Of a stretch of 64,000 bases of DNA, positions 37,270 to 49,783 are shown in pieces. The notes beneath the pieces were generated by a model. The model did not search any database. It was not told the DNA's origin and saw nothing but the letters and a program-made list of their open reading frames with translations. Origin of the DNA: DASTFP01 sp963744345 (lineage in GTDB: Bacteria; Verrucomicrobiota; Verrucomicrobiia; Chthoniobacterales; Terrimicrobiaceae); contig CAVUTD010000017.1 of the NCBI GenBank assembly GCA_963744345.1, positions 124,001 through 188,000 on the forward strand, given 5' to 3'. Each line of letters begins with the position of its first letter. The stretch's first letter is position 1. The translations under genes were made by a program, and so were the position numbers.

Positions 37270-38340
37270 ATGGGCCTGACCGATCTCTTCCGCGGCGAAC
37301 TGCTCGAAATCATTGAGTGGCTCGACGATTCCCGTGACACTCTGGCATGGCGGTTTCCCGACGAGGACAAGGCCATCAAAAACGGCGCACAATTGATCGT
37401 GCGCGAGTCGCAGGTCGCACAATTGGTCATGACGGGACAGTTTGCCGACACTTTCTGGCAGGGCAAACACACCCTAAGCACGCCCAATGTTCCTGTGTTG
37501 GCGCGTCTTCAAGGTTGGAAATACGGCTTCGTTTCGCCTTTCAAAGTGGACATCTATTATGTCTCGACACGGCTGTTCACCGGAAACAAGTGGGGCACGT
37601 CGAACCCTGTGATGATGCGCGACCAGGACTTTGGCGTTGTGCGACTGCGGGCTTTCGGCACCTTCGATTTCAAAGTGGTGAACCCTCAGCTCTTCCTTAA
37701 GGAAGTAGTCGGGACGGATCAGAATTTCCGCATTGATGAGTTTGCAGATACGATGCGCTCACGCGTAGTCAGCGTGTTCAGCGATGCGTTGGCCACTTCG
37801 AAAATTCCAGCTCTCGATGTAGCCAGCCGCTACGGCGAAATGGGCGAGGCGTTGCTGCCAGCCATAAATCCACAGATGAGTGGAAAATACGGCATCGAGG
37901 TGACGAGCTTCCTCCTCGAAAACGTGTCTGTGCCACCGGAAGTCGAGCAGGCAATCGACAAGCGCTCGGGAATGGGCGTTATCGGCAATCTCAACGACTA
38001 CGTGAAGTATCAGATGGGTCAAGGCATCGCGCAAGGCGGTGGCTCAGCCGGCGCACCGGCTGAGATGGCGGTCGGATTCGCCATGGCGCAGCAGATGATG
38101 CGGGACATGGGCGCACAGCAACCCGCGCCCACGGGCATCGTGCCGCCTCCTCTTCCCGGCGCGGCTCCGCCGGTCGCCAACGCGCCTGAGGTGCTTTCGC
38201 CCGAGCAGGCGGCGGAGCGCCTGGGGGTGGAGGTTTCCGACATCCTATCCGCGATTGAAAGCGGAGAGCTAAAGGGTCGCAAGATCGGCAGCCAGGTGCG
38301 GATCACGAAAGCGGCACTCGACGATTTTCTCGCTCACTGA
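37270..38340 (+). CDS. SPFH-domain protein (YdjI/virion-core type) with C-terminal excisionase-like helix-turn-helix
   Basis: A 356-residue protein. The first 240 residues match the SPFH/'virion core' group that includes Bacillus YdjI: EIIEWLDDSRDTLAWRFP, NGAQLIVRESQ, GQFADTFWQGKHTLSTPNVPVL and FGVVRLRAFGTFDFKVVNP. A Gly/Ala/Pro-rich linker follows (about 255-305). Then a C-terminal module reads LSPEQAAERLGVEVSDILSAIE and KGRKIGSQVRITKAALDDFLAH, which looks like an excisionase/MerR-type helix-turn-helix. YdjI-like proteins belong to envelope-stress modules; a DNA-binding-like tail is unusual and could also be a protein-interaction module. ATG 37270 is chosen as the conserved start; no clear ribosome binding site was seen. 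It precedes the zinc-ribbon gene by 30 bp. Confidence 0.82.
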   Translation: MGLTDLFRGELLEIIEWLDDSRDTLAWRFPDEDKAIKNGAQLIVRESQVAQLVMTGQFADTFWQGKHTLSTPNVPVLARLQGWKYGFVSPFKVDIYYVSTRLFTGNKWGTSNPVMMRDQDFGVVRLRAFGTFDFKVVNPQLFLKEVVGTDQNFRIDEFADTMRSRVVSVFSDALATSKIPALDVASRYGEMGEALLPAINPQMSGKYGIEVTSFLLENVSVPPEVEQAIDKRSGMGVIGNLNDYVKYQMGQGIAQGGGSAGAPAEMAVGFAMAQQMMRDMGAQQPAPTGIVPPPLPGAAPPVANAPEVLSPEQAAERLGVEVSDILSAIESGELKGRKIGSQVRITKAALDDFLAH

Positions 38341-38370
38341 CCGCGGTCGAATTCCCGCTGCCCGCCGCCA

Positions 38371-39477
38371 ATGGCCGAGATCACCGCGCAGCGCAAGCAT
38401 CCCTGCCCCGAGTGCGGTGGCGATGCCGAGTGGAGCGCTGCCAAGCAAGCTCTCATCTGCCCATATTGCGGCACGATCATGCCATGGACCCCGGGAAAAG
38501 ACACGCCGGGAGAAGCGATCCGCGAGCAAGAACTCGCCGAGGCTCTGCGTTCGGCCGGACCAGAGACACGCGACTGGCACTTCGAGAAACGGGAAGTCAA
38601 ATGCCAGAGTTGCCAAGCCATCACCGTCTTTGAGGCGTCGCGCGCCGCACAACGCTGCGAATTTTGCGGTTCCCCCTCGATTGTTCCCGTCGAGACAGGC
38701 CGTGATGCGATCACACCGACAGCGGTGCTCCCGGCCAAGCTCTCCGAGCCGCAGGTGCGCGACCGCCTTCGCCAGTGGTATGCCTCCCGGATGCTTGCGC
38801 CAGATCGGTTCAAGAAGGCCGCGCTGACCGACACGTTGCACGGACTCTATTTGCCCTATTGGACGTTTGACGCCCATGTGCATGCGACATGGACGGCAAT
38901 GGCCGGATATATCTATTTTGAGAACGTGCGACGCCGCGGGGCGGATGGACGTGTCGTCACCGTGTCCGAGCAGCGCATCCGCTGGGAACCTGCCGCCGGG
39001 GAATTGGAATACTTTTTCGACGACGACCCCGTTCCCGGGACGGTGGGAGTCGAATTGGCGCATTTGCGTAAGGTGGAACCGTTCCCTACCCGCGGCGACG
39101 AGCTGAAACCCTATGAAGCCGCCTACGTCCGGGGATGGGTCGTCGAACGTTACCAGGTCGATCTACGGAGGGCTTCTGAACTAAACCTTCAGCAAATGGA
39201 GGCTGCTGTAAGGCAGCTCTGCGCCGGCAAGGTGCCGGGCGATACGCAACGCGACCTGCAAGTGCAGACTCAGTACCAGGGCCGCACCTTCAAGCACGTC
39301 CTCGTACCCGCGTGGCTGGTCGTTTACACCTACGGTCCAAAGAACTACCAGATCGTGGTCAACGGCTATACAGGCGCCATCGCGGGCGACCGTCCGCTCA
39401 GCTACGTCAAGGTTTTCTTCTACATCATCCTGCCCATCCTGATCTTCCTGTTGCTGGTCTTTTTCTCCCAGCAGTAG
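38371..39477 (+). CDS. Zinc-ribbon membrane protein, partner of the SPFH protein (YdjG-like)
   Basis: A 368-residue protein with two N-terminal zinc ribbons: CPECGG...CPYCG (residues 12-34) and CQSC...CEFCG (about 78-99). A globular middle domain follows (LYLPYWTFDAHVHATWTAMAGY, YEAAYVRGWVVERYQV). A single C-terminal membrane helix (VFFYIILPILIFLLLVFF) closes the protein, making it a tail-anchored protein facing the cytoplasm. This layout resembles YdjG of Bacillus, which lies with the SPFH protein YdjI in one operon. The 30-bp gap to the upstream SPFH gene suggests co-transcription. The function is inferred from the module only. Confidence 0.75.
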   Translation: MAEITAQRKHPCPECGGDAEWSAAKQALICPYCGTIMPWTPGKDTPGEAIREQELAEALRSAGPETRDWHFEKREVKCQSCQAITVFEASRAAQRCEFCGSPSIVPVETGRDAITPTAVLPAKLSEPQVRDRLRQWYASRMLAPDRFKKAALTDTLHGLYLPYWTFDAHVHATWTAMAGYIYFENVRRRGADGRVVTVSEQRIRWEPAAGELEYFFDDDPVPGTVGVELAHLRKVEPFPTRGDELKPYEAAYVRGWVVERYQVDLRRASELNLQQMEAAVRQLCAGKVPGDTQRDLQVQTQYQGRTFKHVLVPAWLVVYTYGPKNYQIVVNGYTGAIAGDRPLSYVKVFFYIILPILIFLLLVFFSQQ

Positions 39478-39530
39478 CCGAAGGAGCGGAAAAAACTTCA
39501 GGGCGTCAATGCAAGGAACTCGGACCGCGC

Positions 39531-42512
<2,982 letters not shown>

Positions 42513-42713
42513 GAATACGATTCGAAAAAGTCAATCAATAGCCGAAGGAGAGAAAAGTCCACCGGCATTTCTGTGAACACGGCGGAACGTCGCCGGCTAC
42601 CGATGGTTAAAATCGAGAAGGATTACATTCGGCCAATACAAGGCCAAGATAGCAGAAATCCGAAGAGAGGGTGCTTCCGGGAAACAGCTGAGGGTAGAAT
42701 ACACCCGTAGAAG

Positions 42714-43080
42714 TCATACTTGGTATGGAATGCGAACTTCGGGCTCGTCGGTGGGAAAGTCTTTTGTGTTACGAGTTTCGACCAAAGCGCTTTTTAGCCG
42801 CGCCGAGGCCCAAATGATCGCATCCGGCAATTTCAGGCGGGCCCTTCTGGCGCAATGAGATGGCGTCGCGCGCGACGCGTTCATCAAGTTCAACGATGGA
42901 AAAATGACGGAGGAAGTCCTCCCTCATCTTGCGGAGGTTTTCTGACGGAGCACCCACGAGAACCTCCATCCAAGTGATTCGGCTGATGACTACCTCTTCG
43001 TATCGGGAGAGTTCTTCGGCAGCAGCAGAAATGCCATTGAAGTAGTCAATCGATATATCTGAGTCGACACAGGCGATCAC
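42714..43080 (-). pseudogene. VapC-type PIN-domain toxin with one frameshift
   Basis: The start (ACVDSDISIDYFNG) holds the first acidic residue of PIN ribonucleases, and ISRITWMEVLVG the second. At about 42840 the frame breaks in the run GGGCCCG. With one C removed, translation continues GRLKLPDAIIWASARLKSALVETRNTKDFP and ends at TGA 42714, restoring the later acidic residues. The length then matches VapC toxins (about 120 residues). It lies directly downstream of its antitoxin-like partner, and both carry indels in GGGCCC-like runs. Either the pair has been inactivated or both are read errors in GC homopolymers. Confidence 0.75.
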
Positions 43081-43086
43081 TCTCCT

Positions 43087-43323
43087 TCATCCCCACTCCT
43101 CGCGAAGCCGCCGCACGAGTTTAATGGAATCTTCCTTTCGAAAGCTTTTGCTGCTTCCAAAGGCAGGATTCGCCGCGAAAATCAAACCTTCTCTGTAACT
43201 TCCCGGCGAGGAAGGCTGCCACAGCACGCCGCACCGCCTCGGCGCGTGAGATGCGCTCTTTTTTCCGATAATCGTCCAGGGCCTAACCTGCTCCTCAGGA
43301 AGATCGATGATGGTCCTCATCAT
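43087..43323 (-). pseudogene. Ribbon-helix-helix antitoxin with two frame changes
   Basis: The start MRTIIDLPEEQV is typical of CopG/RHH antitoxins. After V the next base run AGGCCC has lost one G. Read with that base it gives RALDDYRKKERISRAEAVRRAVAAFLAG, the rest of an RHH fold. Near the end the original frame is needed again (FGSSKSFRKEDSIKLVRRLREEW), matching the toxin-neutralising tail of VapB-like proteins. The stop lies 6 bp before the VapC-like toxin, the usual spacing of such pairs. Confidence 0.7.
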
Positions 43324-43524
43324 GATATCGTCAAATGATATCCTTTATGGTCAAGCGGAGGCAGCTATGTCTTGTTCGACCTGACATCCTTGAGGCCAGA
43401 GGAAGATTGACCTCAGGATGGTCGCAAGTCCACGCACGTTGACTCCTCCTCCGCGACAGCTACGGCAAACCCTCCCAAGAGCGACCCCTGCTGCGCTTCC
43501 AGCGACGGCCGGTCGCAAGCCGCG

Positions 43525-43553
43525 CCTACGAAGCCCTTAACCACCTTCGTAGG
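43525..43553. repeat. Perfect 9-bp inverted repeat
   Basis: CCTACGAAG (43525-43533) and CTTCGTAGG (43545-43553) form a perfect hairpin with an 11-base loop. It lies just beyond the stop of the oxidase relic (43578 on the minus strand), in a gene-free gap of about 250 bp. There is no T-run, so it may be a palindromic intergenic element and not a terminator. Confidence 0.55.
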
Positions 43554-43577
43554 TTCCGGCTGATTTGCGAGCGACGC

Positions 43578-44165
43578 TCACACCGGTGCGCCAAATGTGG
43601 CATCGCCGTGCATTCGTGCGGATGGCGGGACATTCTGGTTGAGACGAAAAAAGTTATCAGGATCGTAGCGCTGCTTGAGTTGCGCCAAGCGTTCGAACGT
43701 GCCCCGCGGATAAGCGGCGCGGACGCGGTCTTCTCCCTCCTCGTTAAGGAAGTTGACATAAACAACGCCCGTAGATGATTGACGAGTGGCGTCGAAAGGC
43801 TCCGGGCCCACGCATGCAAGCAGCGCCATCCCCGGGAGCCTCCCACCGGCTGTGGATGTTGAGCACGAAGGGAGCATCCCTGTGCGGATAGGCCGTGTCG
43901 AAATTTGATACCTTGCGCACTGCGCCTTCCATGTGCGCGAGGAAGATCTCGCCATGCGGTGAGGGTAGGCGTTGCGCGTGCTCCAGAATCGCCGTGATTG
44001 CCGCGTCATCAAGATCCGCCAGATAGTGTGATTTCCAGTAGTTGCACGCCCCTGGGGCATTCAGCCCATCGAAGGCCGTTTGCCAGCCGACAAACTCGCT
44101 TGGTCCAAAGGCTTCCCCGTGCGAAGCGCCGAATTTGCGCAGCGGCTCGATGTACCGCTGCCCCG
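43578..44165 (-). pseudogene. Berberine-bridge FAD oxidase, C-terminal remnant
   Basis: Reading across frames gives RYIEPLRKFGASHGEAFGPSE, GWQTAFDGLNAPGACNYWKSHYLADLDD, then AITAILEHAQRLPSPHGEIFLAHMEGAVRKV and HRDAPFVLNIHSRW. It ends VVYVNFLNEEGEDRVRAAYP and RYDPDNFFRLNQNVPP, the BBE domain that closes FAD-linked oxidases of the berberine-bridge family. The N-terminal FAD-binding half is absent and the frame changes at least twice. Its upstream edge abuts, within a few bases, the remains of an unrelated regulator, which marks a deletion junction. Confidence 0.8.
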
Positions 44166-46210
44166 TAGCTCGAGCAGATGTATGGCGCGTCTATTGGCGC
44201 ACAAACGAACCGCCTCTTCGCCCGCGAGGCGATATTGCCCGATCGCCTGCGGGACATCTCCCGCTCGATCGAAATGATACGCCGTCTCTGCCGGGGCGCC
44301 TTCTCCGCAGGCGACGAGCGTTTCGGCCAGACGCCGGTGAAAATGTAATCGCCGGGCCGGGCTGATGCCCGCGTAAGCGACTTCGCGAATGATGAGTGAA
44401 ATCGAATGCCGCTGGCCCGCATTGCCGAACAATGCCCCGGCGCCAAAGCTCATCGAGACTTGCGGCAGCATCTTCTTCCTTGCACGGAATGACTCTGCGC
44501 ATGAAATCTGGCGGAAGGCTCGACCATAGGCTGCGCACCACTCTGCGAATTCGCGTGCTCCCTGTGGCAGACCCGCGAGTCGCCTCGAGATAACCGAATT
44601 GACCTTCGGCGGCAACCGTGGCGTCTCGCCGGCTACCGCCTTGCTCGTGGTCGACACAGGCTGACCTGCAGCGATCGTTGCTGCAGCGAGGATGGTTTCG
44701 ACGACAAAAAGCGGCTAGCCCTGCGTCTGCTCGTACACCGCTAAAGCTTCGGTGCGCGAAAGACTGCGCTCGGCAACGAGGGAGGCCAGCTCGGCGGTGT
44801 GCTCAACGTCAAGAGGCGTCAATGATATGTCGGTGAGCTGATCGGACATGCGCAGTTCGGCGATGAGTGTTCCGACGCCGTGCGCAGGGTCCAGATCGGT
44901 GTCACGCAGAGTGGCGACGACGAGCAGTGTCGTGGTGGTCTTAAATCGAAGGAGAAAGTGCAGCCACTCCGTCGCTTCCGTATCGCACCACTGCAGGTCA
45001 TCAATCAGGAGCAACCGTCCGTTTCCCGCAACCACCGCGCGGGACATTGCCTCGAAAAAGCGGTGTCGCTGCCAAGCCTCACGCAGCAACCCAGGCTTGG
45101 CATCTCCCGCAGGAAGCTCGGAAAAAAGCCTGGCGAGTTCACTAAGCCAAATTGCATCCAAGCGTTCCCAATCTTGCCGCAGAGCTGGAACGCCGAGCCA
45201 TTCCACGACCGGACCATAGTTCAGAGACCCCTCAGCAGCGTAGGATCGAGAGCGAGCGTTAGGAATGCGCTGAGCTTCAGCCCATATCAGCATTTCCTCG
45301 GCCAGCCGAGTCTTGCCCAAGCCCGCATCGCCTCGAATGAGAACCATCTGAGAGGTTTTTCCTTGCGCTCGTCTCCAGGCTAAGTGCAGCTGCTCCCATT
45401 CCTGAGATCGCCCGATCAGCGGAATTTGCGGGGAGCTTTTTTGCCTGGAGCGCGGCGCTGGAGCGTGCCGCGATCTGATAGCTTGAAAAAGCGCCTCACT
45501 CGCCGCGTCGGGCGTGGTTTGCAGCTCACGCTGCAATCGATCGCCAGCTCAGCGTACACTCGAAACGCGTCGCCACGGTTGCCGCTGCGCTCGTGAAACT
45601 GCATCAGCCGTCGGCAAGCAGATTCGCGCAATGGCTCAAGCCGCAAGACTGCCTCGGACCATTGAATCGCGCTCTGGTAGTCTCCTTCGACTGCGCAGAG
45701 CTCGACCAGTTGTTCCAGTCCTGCGAGGCATTTCTCTCGAAGTCGTTCCCGTTCCGCCAGCACGAAATCTTCATAGCGGGCGGGAAACAAATCGCCGCCA
45801 TATACCGCCATCGCCCGTTCCAAAAAACCGCGCTCCGCCGCCTTGTCGCCTCGCACTTCCGCTGTCGAGGCGTCGCACAGAGACGCTTCGAAGTCGATGA
45901 GATCGACCGCGGCTGGCGCATCCCTCCGCCACTGCAGGGTCCGACCACTGCTGTCGATAAAGCGGCCGGCCTCGGGCAGAACCGTGCGCAGATTGTGCAG
46001 TTCGCGTCGCAGGTTGGTCTGCGGCTGCGCCTCAGTGGAATCAGGCCACAGCAGGAACGCCATCCGCGCACGTTCAATGGGCGCCTGCGACTCGAGCAGG
46101 ATATAAGCGAGAAGGGCCTGTAGGCGCGGGGTGCCAAACCCGGCCAGCAAACATCCGCGCCACTGAACTTGAAATCCCCCCAACAGACGCACCTGGAGCA
46201 TCGCGTCCAT
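44166..46210 (-). pseudogene. BTAD/SARP-type transcriptional regulator with AAA ATPase domain, multiply broken
   Basis: The N-terminal part (46210 to about 45541) is an OmpR-like DNA-binding plus bacterial transcriptional activation domain: LQVRLLGGFQVQWRG, QPQTNLRRELHNLR and VYGGDLFPARYEDFVLAERERL. A one-base loss at about 45541 shifts the frame into an ATPase domain with Walker A RGDAGLGKTRLAEEM, LLIDDLQWCD and a long helical stretch. At 44715 an in-frame TAG replaces a residue in the conserved EQTQG-(N)-PLFVVE motif. Further on, two compensating frameshifts (between about 44540 and 44400) precede IREVAYAGISPARRLHFHRRLAETL. The C-terminus is lost where the oxidase relic begins. The nonsense codon plus the deletion show true decay. 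Confidence 0.8.
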
Positions 46211-46594
46211 GCAAGCTTAGTTTATGAAGAGCCTGTCCGGAGGCAATGGAAGAGAGTGAAGAAATCCTCACTCGGTCTTTGTTAAGTTGATTGCTGGCCA
46301 TAACCCACAACTCGCCTGAGCTGCAAAGGACGAGGACCTTTGGAAACCCGTTTGAAACGTACTGTCGACAGGACCCGAAATGATCTGAATGCGCGCGCGT
46401 GAAACACCCCCGACGAGAGCCTGCGCTTCGCTGCGACCCCTTTCCTCCATGACGAGAAGCTCCTGCAAAGAGGAATTTCAGCAAGCAATCGACAAAGCAG
46501 AACAACCTACATTCGTTTCCTTAAGGGAGGGCATCCATCTCCGCACAATGCTGCTGGACAGTAATGACCGGAGGACTAGTTTTGCCGCTTTGCA
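46211..46594. other. Gene-free upstream region of the alpha-mannosidase gene
   Basis: The 384-bp gap lies between the divergent regulator relic and the mannosidase. A plus-strand frame from about 46449 (RSSCKEEFQQAIDKAEQPTFVSLREG) looks mildly protein-like but runs into the mannosidase gene in another frame and matches no family known to me. No promoter or operator could be assigned. Confidence 0.4.
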
Positions 46595-49500
46595 ATGCTC
46601 AAACATCCTCTTCTCACAGAGAGTCGCATCCGACAGAGCGTCGGACGCATTGAAGAGCTTGTCTATTCCCCCAGAGCTCCGGTTGAAATCGCCATGTGGG
46701 CCGTCCACGGCGAACCGGTGCCGGCGGAGCGCGCCTTGAAAGCAAAATACAAGCCTTTCTCGGTGGGGGAAATGTGGGGCTCGCTCTGGGACACTGCGTG
46801 GTTTCGTTTCCAAGGAGAGGTGCCCAAAGAGTGGAAGGGGCGGGAGGTCGTCGCCCTCGTGCAATTGACCAGCGTTGGCGGCGAAGGCTTCTCCGCTGAG
46901 GGAGCCATTTACCAGAATGGGCGCCTCGTTCGCGCCATTAGCCTCAATCGACGCGAGGTCGAGATCACTGCCCGAGCAAAAGGCGGCGAAGCCTTCGTCT
47001 TCTTCGTTGAGGCGGCGGCAAACGGCGGAATGAGCCTTCAGGGACTTAATCTTCCGGACTATAATGGCATGCCTCTCTTTCGACTGGAGCAGGCAGAGCT
47101 CGCCTGCCGAAATGCGGAGATCTTCAACTTTTATTATGATTTCAAATTTGCAACCGAAGCCATGGATGCGCTGCCGGAAAATTCGCAGCGGCGTGCAGAG
47201 TTGCGGTATGCGTTGAACGAAGCGGTCAACGAGTTCGACCCCACCGAGGCTACCAGCATCAAGCGCGCCGCTGCGACACTCCGTGAAGTGATGCGCCGTC
47301 GAAATGGCGACACCGTCCATACGCTTTCTGCCGTTGGTCATGCGCACATCGACACGGCTTGGCTTTGGCCACTCCGTGAAACAATTCGAAAATGTGCCCG
47401 CACGTTCTCCACGGCCCTCAACTACATGCAAAAGTATCCCGGATATGTGTTCGTCTGCTCGCAGGCCCAGCACTATGCCTGGATGAAGGCGTACTATCCC
47501 GAAATTTGGGACGGTATTAAGAAAGCGCTCCGACGCGGCCAATGGGAGCCCGTTGGCTCAATGTGGGTGGAGACCGATTGCAACTTGGCCTCAGGCGAAT
47601 CGCTCGTTCGCCAGATCCTGCATGGCAAGAAATATTTTGAGAAGGAACTCGGCTACGAAACCAAGGATGCCTGGATTCCAGATGTCTTCGGCTATGCGGC
47701 CTCCCTGCCACAGATTTTGCGCAAGAGCGGCGTAAACTACTTTCTGACGCAGAAACTTTCCTGGGGCCAATTCAACAAGTTTCCCCACCATACCTTTTTA
47801 TGGGAAGGCATCGACGGAACGCGCATCTTCGCGCACTTCCCGCCGGCTGACACTTACAATGCCGACACCGGCCCCGGAGAACTGATCAAGAACGTCCAGA
47901 ACTTCAAGGAACTCGATCGTGCCACCCGATCGCTCCTCGTCTACGGGTGGGGGGATGGAGGCGGCGGTCCAAGCATTGAGATGCTCGAAAAGGCCCGCCG
48001 CGCCCGAGATTCCGACGGCTTGCCCAAGCTCGAGCAAGAGAAGGCCATCAGGTTTTTTGAGAAAGCAGAGGCTGACGCCAAAGACCTGCCCATTTGGGTG
48101 GGCGAGCTCTATCTCGAGTTGCACCGGGGCACATACACGAGCCAGGCAAAAAATAAGCGTGGCAATCGGAAAGCCGAGTTCCTTCTGCATGATGCCGAGT
48201 TTTTCGATGCGATCACCTGGGCTCTGGCACCCAAACGGAAAGAAACGGCGGCAAACCCGGCTCGAGCCGTTTACGACGTGACCGGGCTAGGGGAGCCGAA
48301 TGCCGAAACACACCGGGCCGCGCTTGATCGCGCATGGAAGCTAACCTTGCTCAATCAATTTCACGATATCATCCCCGGCTCATCGATCCACTGGGTTTAT
48401 CAGGATAGCCAACGCGATTACGCGGCGATCCGCGAACTTGGCGAGTCTGTCCGCGACTCCGCTCTATCCATTCTCGAATCGCTTGTCGATAGTTCCGGCT
48501 ACAAAGAGCCTGTGTTGATCGCAAATACTCTCGGCACTCGCCGCCGCGAGATCATCCAGCTTCCGAAGGGTCCGCTCGCCAGCGTGGATGTCCCCCCGTT
48601 CGGCTATCTGATTGTGGAGAGCGGCGACAAATACCTGCGCAAAACAGACGGTCCCGTCAAAGCCACCGCATCGCGCCAAGGCATCAGCCTGGAGAATGGC
48701 CTCCTCCGGGTCAAGGTCAACAACAAGGGCCATCTCACAAGTATCTTCGATCTGCGCGCTAAACGCGAAGTGCTCAGTGGGCAAGGAAACATGTTCCATC
48801 TGCACCATGACGTTCCCAACAATTGGGACGCTTGGGACGTGGATATCTTCTACCGGGAGCGAAGCACGACGATCGAGGGTCTCGAAACACTTGAACTCGT
48901 CGAAACAACCCCCTTGCGGGCAGCTGCGCGAGTGGTTCGCACGTTTGGCAAGTCGCGCATCGAGCAAAGGATTGTCATCAACGCAGGGTCAGCCCGCATC
49001 GATTTCCCAACCGTGGTCGACTGGGACGAAAGGCAAAAACTCCTGAAGGTGGCCTTCCCGGTAAACATCTACGCCCAAAAGGCGACATACGAGATCCAGT
49101 TTGGCCATTTGGAACGCGCTACCCACGCCAATACGAGTTGGGATATGGGTAAGTTCGAGGTCTGCGCCCAAAAATGGGCGAGTCTCTCCGAAACCGGTTA
49201 TGGCGTCGCTCTCCTCAACGATTGCAAATACGGCCACGACATCCAAGGCAACATCATGCGCCTCAGCTTGCTTCGAGCTCCGACTTCTCCGGACCCCCTG
49301 GCGGATCGGGGCCGGCACGAGTTTGTCTATGCCTTGCTACCCCACACCGGCGACTTACGATCGGTGATCGAACAGGCCTACGCCTTGAATGTTCCCCTCC
49401 TTGCGCGGAACCTCAAACCATCCGCCGGCGCCCTCCCAGCGTCGCATTCGTTCTTTTACACGAACCGACCGGGCGCTGTTGTCGAGACGATAAAGATCGC

Positions 49501-49705
49501 CGAAGACAGTGGCGCCATCATCCTTCGGCTTTATGAATCCGAAGGCGCTCGCGGAGCGCTCACACTCACGACGACTTTGCCGGTGCGAAAGGCGTGGCTC
49601 GCGAGTATCCTTGAGAAGGAAGAGAAATCTCTGGCTCTTGAAAACGGGAGCGTCGAACTCAATCTGCGGCCTTTTGAAATTCTAACACTAAGATATACCC
49701 TTTGA
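46595..49705 (+). CDS. Alpha-mannosidase, glycoside hydrolase family 38
   Basis: A 1,036-residue GH38 enzyme cleaving alpha-mannosides by a retaining mechanism with a zinc ion. An N-terminal beta domain (residues 1 to about 240) precedes the catalytic barrel. The barrel opens with AVGHAHIDTAWLWPLRET, which supplies the first metal ligands. The nucleophile Asp lies in WIPDVFGYAASLPQIL, and HHTFLWEGIDGTRIFAHFPP and VYGWGDGGGGPS follow. The helical domain contains LTLLNQFHDIIPGSSIHWVY, and large beta domains complete the C-terminus. There is no signal peptide, so it is cytoplasmic, as in bacterial enzymes that process imported oligosaccharides. The BTAD regulator that starts upstream is broken and may once have controlled it. 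No weak-spot indel was seen. Confidence 0.93.
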   Translation: MLKHPLLTESRIRQSVGRIEELVYSPRAPVEIAMWAVHGEPVPAERALKAKYKPFSVGEMWGSLWDTAWFRFQGEVPKEWKGREVVALVQLTSVGGEGFSAEGAIYQNGRLVRAISLNRREVEITARAKGGEAFVFFVEAAANGGMSLQGLNLPDYNGMPLFRLEQAELACRNAEIFNFYYDFKFATEAMDALPENSQRRAELRYALNEAVNEFDPTEATSIKRAAATLREVMRRRNGDTVHTLSAVGHAHIDTAWLWPLRETIRKCARTFSTALNYMQKYPGYVFVCSQAQHYAWMKAYYPEIWDGIKKALRRGQWEPVGSMWVETDCNLASGESLVRQILHGKKYFEKELGYETKDAWIPDVFGYAASLPQILRKSGVNYFLTQKLSWGQFNKFPHHTFLWEGIDGTRIFAHFPPADTYNADTGPGELIKNVQNFKELDRATRSLLVYGWGDGGGGPSIEMLEKARRARDSDGLPKLEQEKAIRFFEKAEADAKDLPIWVGELYLELHRGTYTSQAKNKRGNRKAEFLLHDAEFFDAITWALAPKRKETAANPARAVYDVTGLGEPNAETHRAALDRAWKLTLLNQFHDIIPGSSIHWVYQDSQRDYAAIRELGESVRDSALSILESLVDSSGYKEPVLIANTLGTRRREIIQLPKGPLASVDVPPFGYLIVESGDKYLRKTDGPVKATASRQGISLENGLLRVKVNNKGHLTSIFDLRAKREVLSGQGNMFHLHHDVPNNWDAWDVDIFYRERSTTIEGLETLELVETTPLRAAARVVRTFGKSRIEQRIVINAGSARIDFPTVVDWDERQKLLKVAFPVNIYAQKATYEIQFGHLERATHANTSWDMGKFEVCAQKWASLSETGYGVALLNDCKYGHDIQGNIMRLSLLRAPTSPDPLADRGRHEFVYALLPHTGDLRSVIEQAYALNVPLLARNLKPSAGALPASHSFFYTNRPGAVVETIKIAEDSGAIILRLYESEGARGALTLTTTLPVRKAWLASILEKEEKSLALENGSVELNLRPFEILTLRYTL

Positions 49706-49783
49706 CAGGAAGGCTGTCTTCATCACAGACGCCACTTGGTAGCTGAACAGCAAGACTCCTAATCTTGAACAGGAGTTTCGCGA

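Noticed and set aside
46478..47542. 354-codon minus-strand open frame
   Set aside because: It is opposite the GH38 alpha-mannosidase N-terminus and has no recognisable domain.
49741..49775. tRNA-Arg(CCT)-like anticodon arm (CAAGA-CTCCTAA-TCTTG) before malQ
   Set aside because: The five-base stem and seven-base loop are right, but no complementary acceptor ends, D-arm or proper T-arm can be folded around it, and the malQ ribosome binding site lies inside the would-be tRNA.
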